Part shown: piece by piece, positions 17,118 to 26,140 of the stretch | Layout: every line of letters begins with the position of its first letter | Numbering within the stretch: the first letter of the stretch is position 1 | Assembly: GCF_031598375.1 (NCBI RefSeq) | Contig: NZ_CP123872.1 | Coordinates: 1,965,001 to 2,029,000, forward strand | Source of the DNA: Temperatibacter marinus | Lineage (GTDB): Bacteria; Pseudomonadota; Alphaproteobacteria; Sphingomonadales; Kordiimonadaceae | Length of the DNA: 64,000 nucleotides | Direction: 5' to 3' | The notes under the pieces: generated by a model | What the model was told of the DNA's origin: nothing | Database searches by the model: none | Seen by the model: the letters and a program-made list of their open reading frames with translations, nothing else | Program-made: the position numbers and the translations under genes

Positions 17118-18510
17118 GTTTTTCCATCCGTCTGTAGAGTGCAGCTCTTGTGAGACCAAGTTCTTTAGCTGTATGCGAAATATTATACTGGTTTTTTCTC
17201 AGGGCGACTTCAATGGCTTTCTTCTCGATGCGCTCAAGGTTTAAATCATCGTCTACAAGAGGTGTGCTTTTAGGTTGCGCTGTTTTCGTTTCACCTTCAC
17301 CACTTGTGTCCATCGAGAAATCTTGCGGTTGAAAGCTTTCCCCTTCAGCAAGAATAATGGCTCGCTCTATGGCATGGCGCAAGGCCCTCACATTGCCAGG
17401 CCAGTCATAGTTCGTCATCGCTTCAATGGCAGCCTGACTCAGAGGTTTGATGGCTTTTTGATATTTCTTCGAATAGTGAGCAATATAATGCTCGGCTATG
17501 GCTAAAATATCTTCCCGTCTCTCTCTCAGCGGAGGAAGATTAATCTCAACAGTATTTAATCGAAACAGTAAGTCTTGTCTGAAATGGTCTTCGTTCATTA
17601 TGGACGTCTTAGGGATATTGGTTGCAGTAATAATTCTTACGTCAATTGGAATTACGTCATTTGATCCTAGGGGTGTAATTGTTCTTTGTTCTAGAACTGT
17701 TAACAGTTTAGCTTGCAAATGCTTCGGTAAATTGCCGATTTCATCAAGGAAAAGAGTGCCGCCTGATGCAGCTTGGAAGCGCCCAGTTCGATCTTCTCTT
17801 GCACCGGTGAAGGCGCCTTTTTTATGCCCAAATAATTCACTTTCAAAAAGGCTTTCTGATAGAGACCCTAGATCCACAGACATAAAGACATTGTTCCTAC
17901 GCAAGCTTGCTGTGTGAATGGCCCGTGCAGCCAGCTCTTTGCCTGTACCATTTTCACCGAGGATAAATACATTGGCTTCGGTTGGTGCTGTCCTAGAGAT
18001 TAATGTGAGCACATCATTCATGGGACCTGACGAAGAGATAATCATATTATGCTGAGAGGGTAGAGATGCTGCGATAAGGGCTTCATTTTTCTGCTTTAGA
18101 GATTTTGCTTCTACCCTCGTTTTTCCAAGCTTTACACAGGCTGATAGAGTTGCGACGACTTTTTCATTTTGCCATGGTTTCGCAATGAAATCAGTGGCTC
18201 CAAGTTTCATGGCTTCAACAGCAATATTAACGCCGCCATGCGCAGTAATCATAACAATGACGGCACTTGGATCAATTTCCAAAATTTTTCCAAGCCAGAT
18301 AAACCCTTGCTCACCTGTGCTTTCACCTGGGCCAAAATTCATATCCAGAAGAATAGCGTCAAATTGATGGCTACTCAGTAATTCTGGGATAAACTCTGGT
18401 TTGTTGCAGGTCATGACTTGTTTGAAATGCCGTCTCAAAAGAAGTTTCCCTGCCGTGAGAATATCTTCGTCATCATCAACAATTAATATTTTTCCGTCTT
18501 TTTTTGTCAT
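17107..18510 (-). CDS. sigma-54-dependent response regulator (NtrC family activator)
   Basis: A 467-aa NtrC-type activator: receiver with acceptor D56 (LLDMNFGPGE), central AAA+ domain with Walker A GENGTGKE, the sigma-54-contacting GAFTGA loop and LFLDEIGNLP, and a C-terminal Fis-type helix-turn-helix (NISHTAKELGLTRAALYRRM). I prefer the ATG at 18510; the longer frame to 18558 would run into a 16-bp dyad that looks like a binding site. Transcribed divergently from the ABC-transport operon, whose promoter is an excellent sigma-54 match. The regulatory loop kinase - activator - sigma-54 promoter is therefore visible in sequence. Confidence 0.93.
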   Translation of the reverse strand: MTKKDGKILIVDDDEDILTAGKLLLRRHFKQVMTCNKPEFIPELLSSHQFDAILLDMNFGPGESTGEQGFIWLGKILEIDPSAVIVMITAHGGVNIAVEAMKLGATDFIAKPWQNEKVVATLSACVKLGKTRVEAKSLKQKNEALIAASLPSQHNMIISSSGPMNDVLTLISRTAPTEANVFILGENGTGKELAARAIHTASLRRNNVFMSVDLGSLSESLFESELFGHKKGAFTGAREDRTGRFQAASGGTLFLDEIGNLPKHLQAKLLTVLEQRTITPLGSNDVIPIDVRIITATNIPKTSIMNEDHFRQDLLFRLNTVEINLPPLRERREDILAIAEHYIAHYSKKYQKAIKPLSQAAIEAMTNYDWPGNVRALRHAIERAIILAEGESFQPQDFSMDTSGEGETKTAQPKSTPLVDDDLNLERIEKKAIEVALRKNQYNISHTAKELGLTRAALYRRMEKHGL

Positions 18511-18538
18511 ACGCTTATTCTTTAGACTATTTTGTAAG

Positions 18539-18599
18539 TGTTCAATATTGTACACCAAATGTTCGAAAACGTACAGTAAAGAATGTTCGAAATCGGACG
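18539..18599. promoter_or_regulatory. three 16-bp dyads, candidate enhancer sites (UAS) of the sigma-54 activator
   Basis: Three sites share the form TGTTC-N6-GNAC(A/G): TGTTCAATATTGTACA (18539-18554), TGTTCGAAAACGTACA (18560-18575) and TGTTCGAAATCGGACG (18584-18599). Each is a near-perfect dyad of the form TGTnC...GnACA. Centres are 21 and 24 bp apart, roughly two helix turns, and they end 40 bp before the -24 element. This is the expected layout for a Fis-domain activator working from upstream enhancers. Confidence 0.8.
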
Positions 18600-18638
18600 T
18601 TTTTAGAAAAAATTTATTTAAAACAACACTTTAGTATT

Positions 18639-18653
18639 TGGCACAGCAGTTGC
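18639..18653 (+). promoter_or_regulatory. sigma-54 (-24/-12) promoter of the adaptor-ABC operon
   Basis: TGGCAC (18639-18644), five bases, TTGC (18650-18653): an exact match to the core sigma-54 consensus TGGCAC-N5-TTGC. It faces the operon beginning with the small ORF at 18698 and the adaptor gene at 18790. Confidence 0.92.
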
Positions 18654-18697
18654 TACTAAAAGGGTGTATCTGAATAACCCGAGGTACGATAGCGATA

Positions 18698-18781
18698 ATG
18701 AAAATGAAAAACTACAAAATTAAGACTGGTAATACGACAGATAACAAGCCAGCATTGGGCGAGGAGTTAGAAAGTGGGTAG
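18698..18781 (+). CDS. 27-aa small ORF at the head of the ABC operon
   Basis: An open frame ATG...TAG encodes a 27-residue peptide beginning MKMKNYKIKTG and ending GEELESG: a basic first half and an acidic end. It lies between the sigma-54 promoter and the adaptor gene, and its stop codon is embedded in the adaptor's ribosome-binding region (TAGAGGAAAATATG), an arrangement that could couple translation. A GAGG lies 13 bases before its ATG, which is longer than ideal. It could be a leader or regulatory peptide, a peptide precursor, or chance. I recognise no family. Confidence 0.4.
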   Translation: MKMKNYKIKTGNTTDNKPALGEELESG

Positions 18782-18789
18782 AGGAAAAT

Positions 18790-20256
18790 ATGTCAGATAA
18801 CAATGATAATAATGACGGTAAGCCTATTGAGGGAAATGAGCCTCGCAAGCTGAAGCAAATTAAAATGCCAAAAGGCAGAAAAGCGACGCAGGCAAAAAGT
18901 GATGCTCAAGATCTTTCTGATCAAAAGGGAATGAAGAGTTCACTTCACAGCGAGCTTCAAGCGGGAAGACAAGGCCATGAAGGGGCTCAATCTGGTGCGG
19001 GCATGGACCGCCAAGTGACAAAAAAGAAAACATGGCTTCCTAAATGGGCAGCCTACGCGCTCGTCTTGGTCATTGGTAGTTACTTTATCTATGACATGAT
19101 GGCAGGGTCTGGGGGGCGCTCACTTAAGGTGAATGAAGACAGGATTGTTATATCAGAGGTGCAATCAGGTATATTTGAAGATTTCTACCCCCTTCGCGGC
19201 CGTGTGACACCGGCTAAAACTGTCTATCTTGATGCAATAGAAGGAGGGCGTGTTGAAAAAATCCTTGTTGAAGACGGTACTTTACTGAAAGCTGGCGACC
19301 CTATTGTTATATTATCTAATACGAGCCTTCAGCTAAATGTTCTCGGGAATGAAGCTCGTGTTGCAGAGCAATTGAATAACATGCGCTCAATTGAGCTGAG
19401 GTTAGAGCAGAATAGACTTCAGCATAAACGAAATTTGACCGACATTCGGTATCAGATTAGTCTTTTATCTCGTCAAGTTTTGCGAGAGAAAGAGTTGGCG
19501 GAACGCGGGAATGTCGCGCAATCAAAGTTTCAAGATACTCAGGATACCTTGAATTGGTATAAGCAACGTCTTGAGCTAACACTTGAGAGCCAAGCTACTG
19601 ATACAAGAATGCAAGAAGAGCAGCTTTCCTTTCTTAAGGCGACAGCAGCGCGTCTTGAAAGCAATCTCGAGATTTCTCGCGCAAATTTGGATAATATGAA
19701 TGTAAAAGCACCAGTTAATGGCAAGCTTTCTGGGTTTGATGTGGAAATTGGAGAAAGCATCAGCCGTGGAGGCCGCTTGGGTCAAATTGATACACCTAAT
19801 AATTACAAATTAGAAGCTGATATAGATGAATTTTATCTTGGTCGCGTGGATATTGATCAACGGGCTAGCTTTGATCGGGGCGGGAAAACCTATGATATGC
19901 GTGTATCAAAAATATATCCTCAAGTGACAAATGGCCAGTTTCGCATAGATCTATCTTTTTTGGACCGCCAACCTTCTAATATTCGTCGGGGCCAGACCAT
20001 TCAAAGTAAGCTAACCCTTGGGGATAGTTCAAAAGCACTGATGATTCCTAATGGTGCCTTTTATCAGGATACAGGGGGAAATTGGATTTTTGTCGTGGCC
20101 AGTGACGGGTCGCAAGCTGTGCGTCGTCAGGTTAAGATGGGACGAAGAAACAATCGCTTTATCGAGATTATCGAAGGCCTAGAGGAAGGGGAGCGTGTGG
20201 TGACTAGCCCTTATACAAGTTACACTCAAATGGATAGACTGAAATTATCCAAATAA
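18790..20256 (+). CDS. periplasmic adaptor (HlyD/MacA-like membrane fusion protein)
   Basis: A 488-aa adaptor subunit. An unusually long hydrophilic, charged cytoplasmic N-terminus (about residues 1-78) precedes a single membrane segment (about 80-100). Next come the first half-lipoyl strand (DAIEGGRVEKILVEDGTLLK), a long alpha-helical hairpin (about 175-305), the second half-lipoyl segment (KAPVNGKLSGFDVEIGESIS), beta-barrel and membrane-proximal domains (to about 485). It should bridge the inner-membrane permeases encoded downstream to a periplasmic or outer-membrane partner. Starts after GAGGAAAAT. No TolC-type outer-membrane channel gene is in the operon. Confidence 0.9.
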   Translation: MSDNNDNNDGKPIEGNEPRKLKQIKMPKGRKATQAKSDAQDLSDQKGMKSSLHSELQAGRQGHEGAQSGAGMDRQVTKKKTWLPKWAAYALVLVIGSYFIYDMMAGSGGRSLKVNEDRIVISEVQSGIFEDFYPLRGRVTPAKTVYLDAIEGGRVEKILVEDGTLLKAGDPIVILSNTSLQLNVLGNEARVAEQLNNMRSIELRLEQNRLQHKRNLTDIRYQISLLSRQVLREKELAERGNVAQSKFQDTQDTLNWYKQRLELTLESQATDTRMQEEQLSFLKATAARLESNLEISRANLDNMNVKAPVNGKLSGFDVEIGESISRGGRLGQIDTPNNYKLEADIDEFYLGRVDIDQRASFDRGGKTYDMRVSKIYPQVTNGQFRIDLSFLDRQPSNIRRGQTIQSKLTLGDSSKALMIPNGAFYQDTGGNWIFVVASDGSQAVRRQVKMGRRNNRFIEIIEGLEEGERVVTSPYTSYTQMDRLKLSK

Positions 20257-20299
20257 TAAAATACCAAGATTAATCAGCGAGGAAGAAAGGAAAAATAAA

Positions 20300-20989
20300 A
20301 TGTCCATGTTGAAATTACACAATCTTTCGAAAATCTATAGAACTGACGAGGTTGAAACGGTTGCCCTTGATAAAGTTCAAGTTGAAATTGAGCAAGGTGA
20401 ATTTGTTGCGATTATGGGCCCTTCGGGGTGCGGCAAGTCAACATTGTTGAATATCATTGGCATGTTGGATACACCCAGCGACGGCAATTACTTTTTTATG
20501 GATGAAGATATTTCAGATTATTCAGAAGGGCAACTTTCTGAAATTAGAAAACATAATATTGGATTTATCTTCCAAAGCTTTAACCTGATTGATGAATTGT
20601 CGGTGGAAGAAAATATCGAGCTTGCCTTACTGTATCACAATATCCCATCAAGTGAGCGTAAAGCCCGCGTTGCAAAAGTTATGGATAAAGTGGGCATCGC
20701 GCATAGAGCAAAGCATATGCCAAGTCAGCTTTCAGGGGGACAGCAGCAGCGTGTGGCTGTTGCCAGAGCAGTTGTTGGCGATCAGGCTCTTATTCTTGCT
20801 GATGAGCCAACAGGAAACCTTGATAGTGCTCACGGGCAGGAAGTCATGGAAATGCTTCAAGCGCTGAATGATGAAGGCACAACCATCATTATGGTGACAC
20901 ACTCTCCAGCCCATGCTGATTATGCCCGCCGGACAATCAATCTGTTTGATGGCCATGTGGTCACAGAAAATTTACGGGCCGCTCAGTAA
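20300..20989 (+). CDS. ABC transporter ATP-binding protein, LolD/MacB type
   Basis: A 229-aa nucleotide-binding protein: Walker A GPSGCGKSTLLNIIG (about residues 40-54), Q-loop in FIFQSFNLIDELSVEENIELAL, signature LSGGQQQRVAVARA (about 142-155) and Walker B LILADEPTGNLD. It belongs to the MacB/LolD/FtsE group that drives type VII mechanotransmission transporters rather than substrate import. It lies 43 bp after the adaptor gene and is followed by three cognate-type permeases. The 148-base gap to the first permease has a 6-bp inverted repeat (21024-21029/21042-21047) and nothing else that I can support. Confidence 0.94.
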   Translation: MSMLKLHNLSKIYRTDEVETVALDKVQVEIEQGEFVAIMGPSGCGKSTLLNIIGMLDTPSDGNYFFMDEDISDYSEGQLSEIRKHNIGFIFQSFNLIDELSVEENIELALLYHNIPSSERKARVAKVMDKVGIAHRAKHMPSQLSGGQQQRVAVARAVVGDQALILADEPTGNLDSAHGQEVMEMLQALNDEGTTIIMVTHSPAHADYARRTINLFDGHVVTENLRAAQ

Positions 20990-21137
20990 AACGCAGGCCT
21001 TTCATTAAGTTGGGAGTATGAAGCACTGATGGATCATTCTGTCAGTGGATGGGGGACATTTGCCAAAATAGTCTCCTGAAATAAGCGGCAGAATAATAAG
21101 CCGTGCTAACGATAAACAAAGTGAAGCGAGAAAAAAA

Positions 21138-23573
21138 ATGTTTCAGAATTATGTGTTGATTGCGCTGAGAAATTTAAAAAAGAATAAGCTTTATGCTCTG
21201 ATAAACATCATGGGTCTTGCCATAGGGCTGACCATTTTTATGTTTGGCGGGATACTCGCCGATTATGAATTAAACCATGATACCATGTTCGCTCAGCATA
21301 AGCGCATCTATACAGTGGGCGCAACTCTTCACCCAAATGCTAATATTGGTGTGCAAGAGCTCAGTTCAACCTACACAGCCATGGCACCGCTCATTCAGGC
21401 CTCAATGAGCGATGATGTGGAGGCCGTCGCTCGGACAGTGAGGCGGGGTTATTTGGCAAGTGCAGGGGATAAGCATTTTAATGAGACCATTCGTTTCATG
21501 GATAAAGAATTACTCGCAATTTTTGATTTCGTCTATCTAGAGGGGAATAGTCGGGCGCTGGCTGATCCAAAAGGGGCCGTTCTATCACGTGATCAGGCCA
21601 TAAAGATGTTTGGCCGCCTCGATATTGTTGGTAAGACCATCATGCTGGATCATACACATGACTTAACCGTCAGGGCAGTGATTGAAAATTTACCTGAAAA
21701 TAGTCATTTCTTATCCTCCATAATAGATACCAACGGGTACAATATTTTTGCACCGCTTGAGAGTTTAAATCGGATAGACGATTGGGATCTTCAAGGGAAT
21801 TGGAATAACTTGTCCATGGGGAATAACGTTTATGTACTGACTAAGAAGCCTATGGATATTGACGAATTAACAGCGAAAATTAATACGGTCTTTGTGAATA
21901 ATGTAGATCCAGAGATTCGAGAAAATTTCATGACAGCGCAGACAGTTAGGCCCATCTCAAAAGCCAATTCATCTGTGTGGGATGCGATCGGAATTCCAGC
22001 AATTGAAATTGTACTGATCCTTGGAACTTTTGTCCTCATTATAGCGATTGTCAATTATACAAATCTGGCTGCAGCGCAAAGTATGGGGCGTGTTCGTGAA
22101 GTAGGAATGCGCAAAACCTTGGGTGCGGATCGGAAGCAACTGCTAATTCAATTTTTAGTCGAAAGCATAACGATTGTTTCTATCGCAATGATCATATCGC
22201 TTGTGATTTTAGAGGTGTTGGTCCCTAGTTTTAATGCCAGCCTTGGTCGGGTAGTCACACTGAATTACGGTGAATTGCTGCCATGGCTCCTTTTAATCAC
22301 GCTTGGTGTTGGCCTTCTTGCAGGTCTCTATCCTGCCTTTCTAATCACGCGCGTGAATCCTATTGAAGCGCTTAAGCAAATGACCATGAAAGGGGCGCGA
22401 GGCAGTTTATTTAGATCTGTGATGATTGGATTGCAGTTCACTTTATCAATTCTGATGCTCGCAATGGTGATGATCATCTATTTCCAAAATAAAAAAGTCG
22501 AAGATGCCAGTCAAATCTTCCCAAAGGATGAAGTCCTGACACTTACAAGCATGAGCAAACAGTCTATTCGCGATCGAGAAGATACATTGAAACTTGAATT
22601 GATGAAACTGCCTGATGTGGAGCAGGTAACTTTTGCCAGCCAAGTTCCATTCGAGCAAAGCAACAACCAACGCTCAGTCTCTAGGATAGAGGGTGATGAA
22701 AATAACCGGTTACCAACAAATGTCCTTTATACAGCGGAAGGTTTCTTACCTACTTTTGATATTAAACTGCTTGCAGGTAGAAATTTTGAAAGAGGGAATA
22801 GTGGAGACATTCGCTTGAATAGGGAAGATCGTGATAGCAATGTCATTATCAATGAACTTCTGGCCACGCGTTTAGGCTATAAGAATGCGCAAGAGGCAGT
22901 TGGACAATCATTTTATGGAAGACCTGGGGAACTGGCAGCCTTTCGTTATAACATTATCGGTGTCGTAGAAACGCAGAATATTCTTGGACTGCATAATGAA
23001 GTTAAAGCTTGGATCTTTATGAATGACTGGGACCCGCATTTCTATGGTGCAATCCGAATTAAAAAGGGCGCGCCCGCCTCTGTCATAAAAGAGATCGAAG
23101 AAACATGGAAGGCTGTCATTCCTGACTATCCAATTGAACACCAATTTCTGAATGCGGTCTTTGAAGGGATCTATAATATTTTCAGAACATTAAACATGGT
23201 CATCACGATGTTTGCAGCTGTCGCATTGAGTTTAGCTCTCATCGGATTGTTCGGGCTCGCAGCGTTTATGGCCCGTGGAAGGACTAAAGAGATTGGTATT
23301 AGAAAAGTATTAGGGGCATCGGTGTCACAATTAATCCGTATGATGCTTCTGCAATTTTCTAAACCTGTCATCGTGTCTTTATTGATTGCGTTGCCATTGA
23401 CGTATTTCTTAGCAGGCCAGTATCTCAATCTATTCTCAGATAGGATTGATACTCTTGTACCGATTACATTGCTAGCTGGCTTCTCGGCGATTTTCTTGTC
23501 TTGGAGTGTCATTGCTCTTCATGCAATGCGTGTCGCTAGATCCAATCCAATTTTGGCTTTGCGATACGAATAA
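21138..23573 (+). CDS. FtsX/MacB-type ABC permease 1
   Basis: An 811-aa permease with eight predicted membrane helices: one near residues 18-42, a first large periplasmic MacB-PCD domain (about 45-285), three or four helices around 290-455 (the first FtsX core), a second periplasmic domain (about 456-690) and a terminal three-helix FtsX core (about 690-795). The double FtsX layout means one chain can carry both permease halves. The C-terminus ends NPILALRYE, as in the other two copies. Resembles permease 3 more than permease 2 at the N-terminus (ALRNLKKNKLYALINIMGLAIGL vs ALRSLSKNKLYAAINLIGL; shown in part). Confidence 0.9.
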   Translation: MFQNYVLIALRNLKKNKLYALINIMGLAIGLTIFMFGGILADYELNHDTMFAQHKRIYTVGATLHPNANIGVQELSSTYTAMAPLIQASMSDDVEAVARTVRRGYLASAGDKHFNETIRFMDKELLAIFDFVYLEGNSRALADPKGAVLSRDQAIKMFGRLDIVGKTIMLDHTHDLTVRAVIENLPENSHFLSSIIDTNGYNIFAPLESLNRIDDWDLQGNWNNLSMGNNVYVLTKKPMDIDELTAKINTVFVNNVDPEIRENFMTAQTVRPISKANSSVWDAIGIPAIEIVLILGTFVLIIAIVNYTNLAAAQSMGRVREVGMRKTLGADRKQLLIQFLVESITIVSIAMIISLVILEVLVPSFNASLGRVVTLNYGELLPWLLLITLGVGLLAGLYPAFLITRVNPIEALKQMTMKGARGSLFRSVMIGLQFTLSILMLAMVMIIYFQNKKVEDASQIFPKDEVLTLTSMSKQSIRDREDTLKLELMKLPDVEQVTFASQVPFEQSNNQRSVSRIEGDENNRLPTNVLYTAEGFLPTFDIKLLAGRNFERGNSGDIRLNREDRDSNVIINELLATRLGYKNAQEAVGQSFYGRPGELAAFRYNIIGVVETQNILGLHNEVKAWIFMNDWDPHFYGAIRIKKGAPASVIKEIEETWKAVIPDYPIEHQFLNAVFEGIYNIFRTLNMVITMFAAVALSLALIGLFGLAAFMARGRTKEIGIRKVLGASVSQLIRMMLLQFSKPVIVSLLIALPLTYFLAGQYLNLFSDRIDTLVPITLLAGFSAIFLSWSVIALHAMRVARSNPILALRYE

Positions 23574-23614
23574 GAAGACGACAGTACGGATAATATAAGA
23601 AAAAGGATAGGACA

Positions 23615-26131
23615 ATGTGGATTAATTATTGCCTCTCAGCGTGGAGAAATCTCATAAAAAACGGTATGTTTTCAGCCATCAATATCTTTGGGCTTGCCCT
23701 TGGGTTAATGAGCTGCATTTTGATCATGTTATTCGTTCAAGACGAATTGGGCTATGAGAAAAACCTGCCTGAGAGTGAGAAAATTGTTAGGCTTCACACC
23801 AGCTATACTCCCGCGGGCCGTGTACCATTCCACACGATCCGAAGCGCAGGTCGTATGATGGAAGCCATAAAATCATATGCAAACGCGCAGGTTGCGGAGG
23901 GAACGCGTTTATTAAGTGTTGGTTTTACGGCGCAGGTTGACGGAGAAGCCTTTAACGAGACTGTAACCTATGCTGATGGCTCTTTTTTTTCGCTCTTTGA
24001 TTTCCCTTTCATTGCGGGGAGTAAGGCTGAGGCTTTTAATAACAAAAACGATATGGTTTTAACCAAGGAAATGGCGATTAAATATTTTGGAAGGACAGAT
24101 GTTGTAGGAGAAACATTGACCTTCAATTCGCCGATGACTCCGCCCTTGCCATATAAAATTACAGGTGTTCTTGATGCGCTTCCCACGAATACTCATCTGA
24201 ATTTCACCTTCCTCATTCACCTTGACCCTGCCTTGTTCGATCCTTTTCCAAATATGCTGAATACATGGTCTAGCGTGAATACTTATACATATTTTAAACT
24301 GAAAGAAGGGGCGGAAATTGAAGAGCTGCAATCGCGCATTTCACAGTTCATCAATACGGAGAGCGTCTTTAAAGATCAAGTGGCCCAGATGTCTGCAGAA
24401 GCGAAAGCCACAGACTTTGTTCAACATAAGCTTATGCCAATCCAGGATATCTACCTCAACGCCCGCACACAAGCGGGAAGCATTGGTGATATGAAAGCGC
24501 TTGGAGATAAAACCCTTGTTTATACTTTTATGACTGTAGCGATCCTGGTTCTTTTGATTGCCTGTATCAATTTCATGAATTTAGCGACAGCCAGAGCCAC
24601 AGGCCGAGCCCGTGAAGTTGCCCTCCGGAAAGTTATGGGGGCGTCGCGCACTCAAGTAGCGCTTCAATTTTTAGGAGAGGCGGTTCTTGTTTCTTTCATC
24701 GCTCTGCTTTTTGCAATAGCAGCAGTTGAGCTTATTTTGCCGAGCTATAATGAAATTTTATCTCGTGACTTAGCCCTTGATTTCACGGCAACACCTTTGG
24801 CGTTGCCGATGCTACTTGGCACTTCCTTAGTGGTTGGTCTTGTAGCGGGGTCATATCCAGCCCTTTATCTTTCAGGATTTTTGCCGGCCCGCATTTTAAA
24901 GGCGAATAAGAGTGCGGAAACGAAAGGTTCAAGTCGATTTAGGTTTGCTCTTGTCTTGTTTCAGTTTGCGATCTCAATTGGTTTGGTGGTGAGTACAGCT
25001 GTTGTATACGGGCAAACCTTCTATGTCTTGAGTAAAAACCCTGGATATGAGGTTGGGCAGAAACTTGTTGTCAGCGGCAGAAATTTGCCTGATGAGCAAA
25101 AAGAAATGATGCGCACGGCTTTGTCCAAAGTTGACGGCGTAACCTCAGTCTCTTGGGCTTCGGAAGTGCCTACCCAAGATAATGAAAATAATACAGGTTT
25201 TACACTTATAGATAGTGATGGCAGGACAGTTGAAGGACAGCAGTCAGTGGTAATCAATTATCACACAATGGGTGTCGGTTTCTTCGAAAGCTATGATGTC
25301 ACCCCTCTTGCCGGCCGGTTGTTTAGTGATGACTATGGGACAGATCGTATCGTAGCCTTACCTGAAGGTGCGACAGAGATGGGCAGGTCAACTATCCTGC
25401 TTAACGAGTCTGCTGTAAAAGCCTTGGGATTACCATCCATCGAAGCTGCGATTGGTCGCCGTGTTAGAGCAAATGTATTCAGAGCTGGCAATTATGAGCT
25501 AGAAATCGTTGGGGTGATCCCTGATTTATATTATCGGTCAATGAAATACGGCGTTAGACCTAGCGTTTATATGCAAAATCCTGCTGCGTTCAGATCAATG
25601 ACGGTCTCATATGCACGTCAAGACGTCACAAATTTGGTGGAAGAGTTATCATCAATTTGGCGTGAGCGGGCGCCGCTCCAGCCCCTTGTCATCCAACATT
25701 TAGATGAGATGATGGCGTCACAATACGCAGCTGAAACAGCACAAGGTAAAATTTTCGCAGCTTTTGCATTGCTTGCTATTGTGATTGCATGTCTTGGTTT
25801 GTACGGCCTTGCTAGTTATACGGCAGAGAGACGGACAAAAGAAATTGGCATTCGGAAAGTACTTGGCGCTGGCTTGATTGACATCATTAGTCTGTTGGTT
25901 TGGCAGTTTTCAAAACCTGTTATGTTGGGTGGATTGATCGCCGCCCCGATTGCTTTCCATTTCATGAATGAATGGCTTATGGCCTTTGAATATAGATTAG
26001 GTCAAGAATTTGTCGTCTTGATGGTCGCTATTGCCTCAGTGGTGGCTCTTCTTGTGAGTTGGGTCACAGTTGCCAGCCGTGCTTATAAAGTAGCATCTCA
26101 AAATCCCATCAATGCACTTAGATACGAATAG
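23615..26131 (+). CDS. FtsX/MacB-type ABC permease 2
   Basis: An 838-aa paralogue with the same plan: N-terminal helix (about residues 15-40), periplasmic MacB-PCD domain, FtsX helices around 300-475 (with CINFMNLATARATGRAREVA), a second periplasmic domain, and a C-terminal FtsX core (LYGLASYTAERRTKEIGIRK). It ends NPINALRYE. It is the most divergent of the three copies in its N-terminus and periplasmic domains, so it may contact a different ligand or partner. It starts 41 bp after permease 1 and ends 9 bp before permease 3. Confidence 0.9.
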   Translation: MWINYCLSAWRNLIKNGMFSAINIFGLALGLMSCILIMLFVQDELGYEKNLPESEKIVRLHTSYTPAGRVPFHTIRSAGRMMEAIKSYANAQVAEGTRLLSVGFTAQVDGEAFNETVTYADGSFFSLFDFPFIAGSKAEAFNNKNDMVLTKEMAIKYFGRTDVVGETLTFNSPMTPPLPYKITGVLDALPTNTHLNFTFLIHLDPALFDPFPNMLNTWSSVNTYTYFKLKEGAEIEELQSRISQFINTESVFKDQVAQMSAEAKATDFVQHKLMPIQDIYLNARTQAGSIGDMKALGDKTLVYTFMTVAILVLLIACINFMNLATARATGRAREVALRKVMGASRTQVALQFLGEAVLVSFIALLFAIAAVELILPSYNEILSRDLALDFTATPLALPMLLGTSLVVGLVAGSYPALYLSGFLPARILKANKSAETKGSSRFRFALVLFQFAISIGLVVSTAVVYGQTFYVLSKNPGYEVGQKLVVSGRNLPDEQKEMMRTALSKVDGVTSVSWASEVPTQDNENNTGFTLIDSDGRTVEGQQSVVINYHTMGVGFFESYDVTPLAGRLFSDDYGTDRIVALPEGATEMGRSTILLNESAVKALGLPSIEAAIGRRVRANVFRAGNYELEIVGVIPDLYYRSMKYGVRPSVYMQNPAAFRSMTVSYARQDVTNLVEELSSIWRERAPLQPLVIQHLDEMMASQYAAETAQGKIFAAFALLAIVIACLGLYGLASYTAERRTKEIGIRKVLGAGLIDIISLLVWQFSKPVMLGGLIAAPIAFHFMNEWLMAFEYRLGQEFVVLMVAIASVVALLVSWVTVASRAYKVASQNPINALRYE

Positions 26132-26140
26132 GATACTTTA

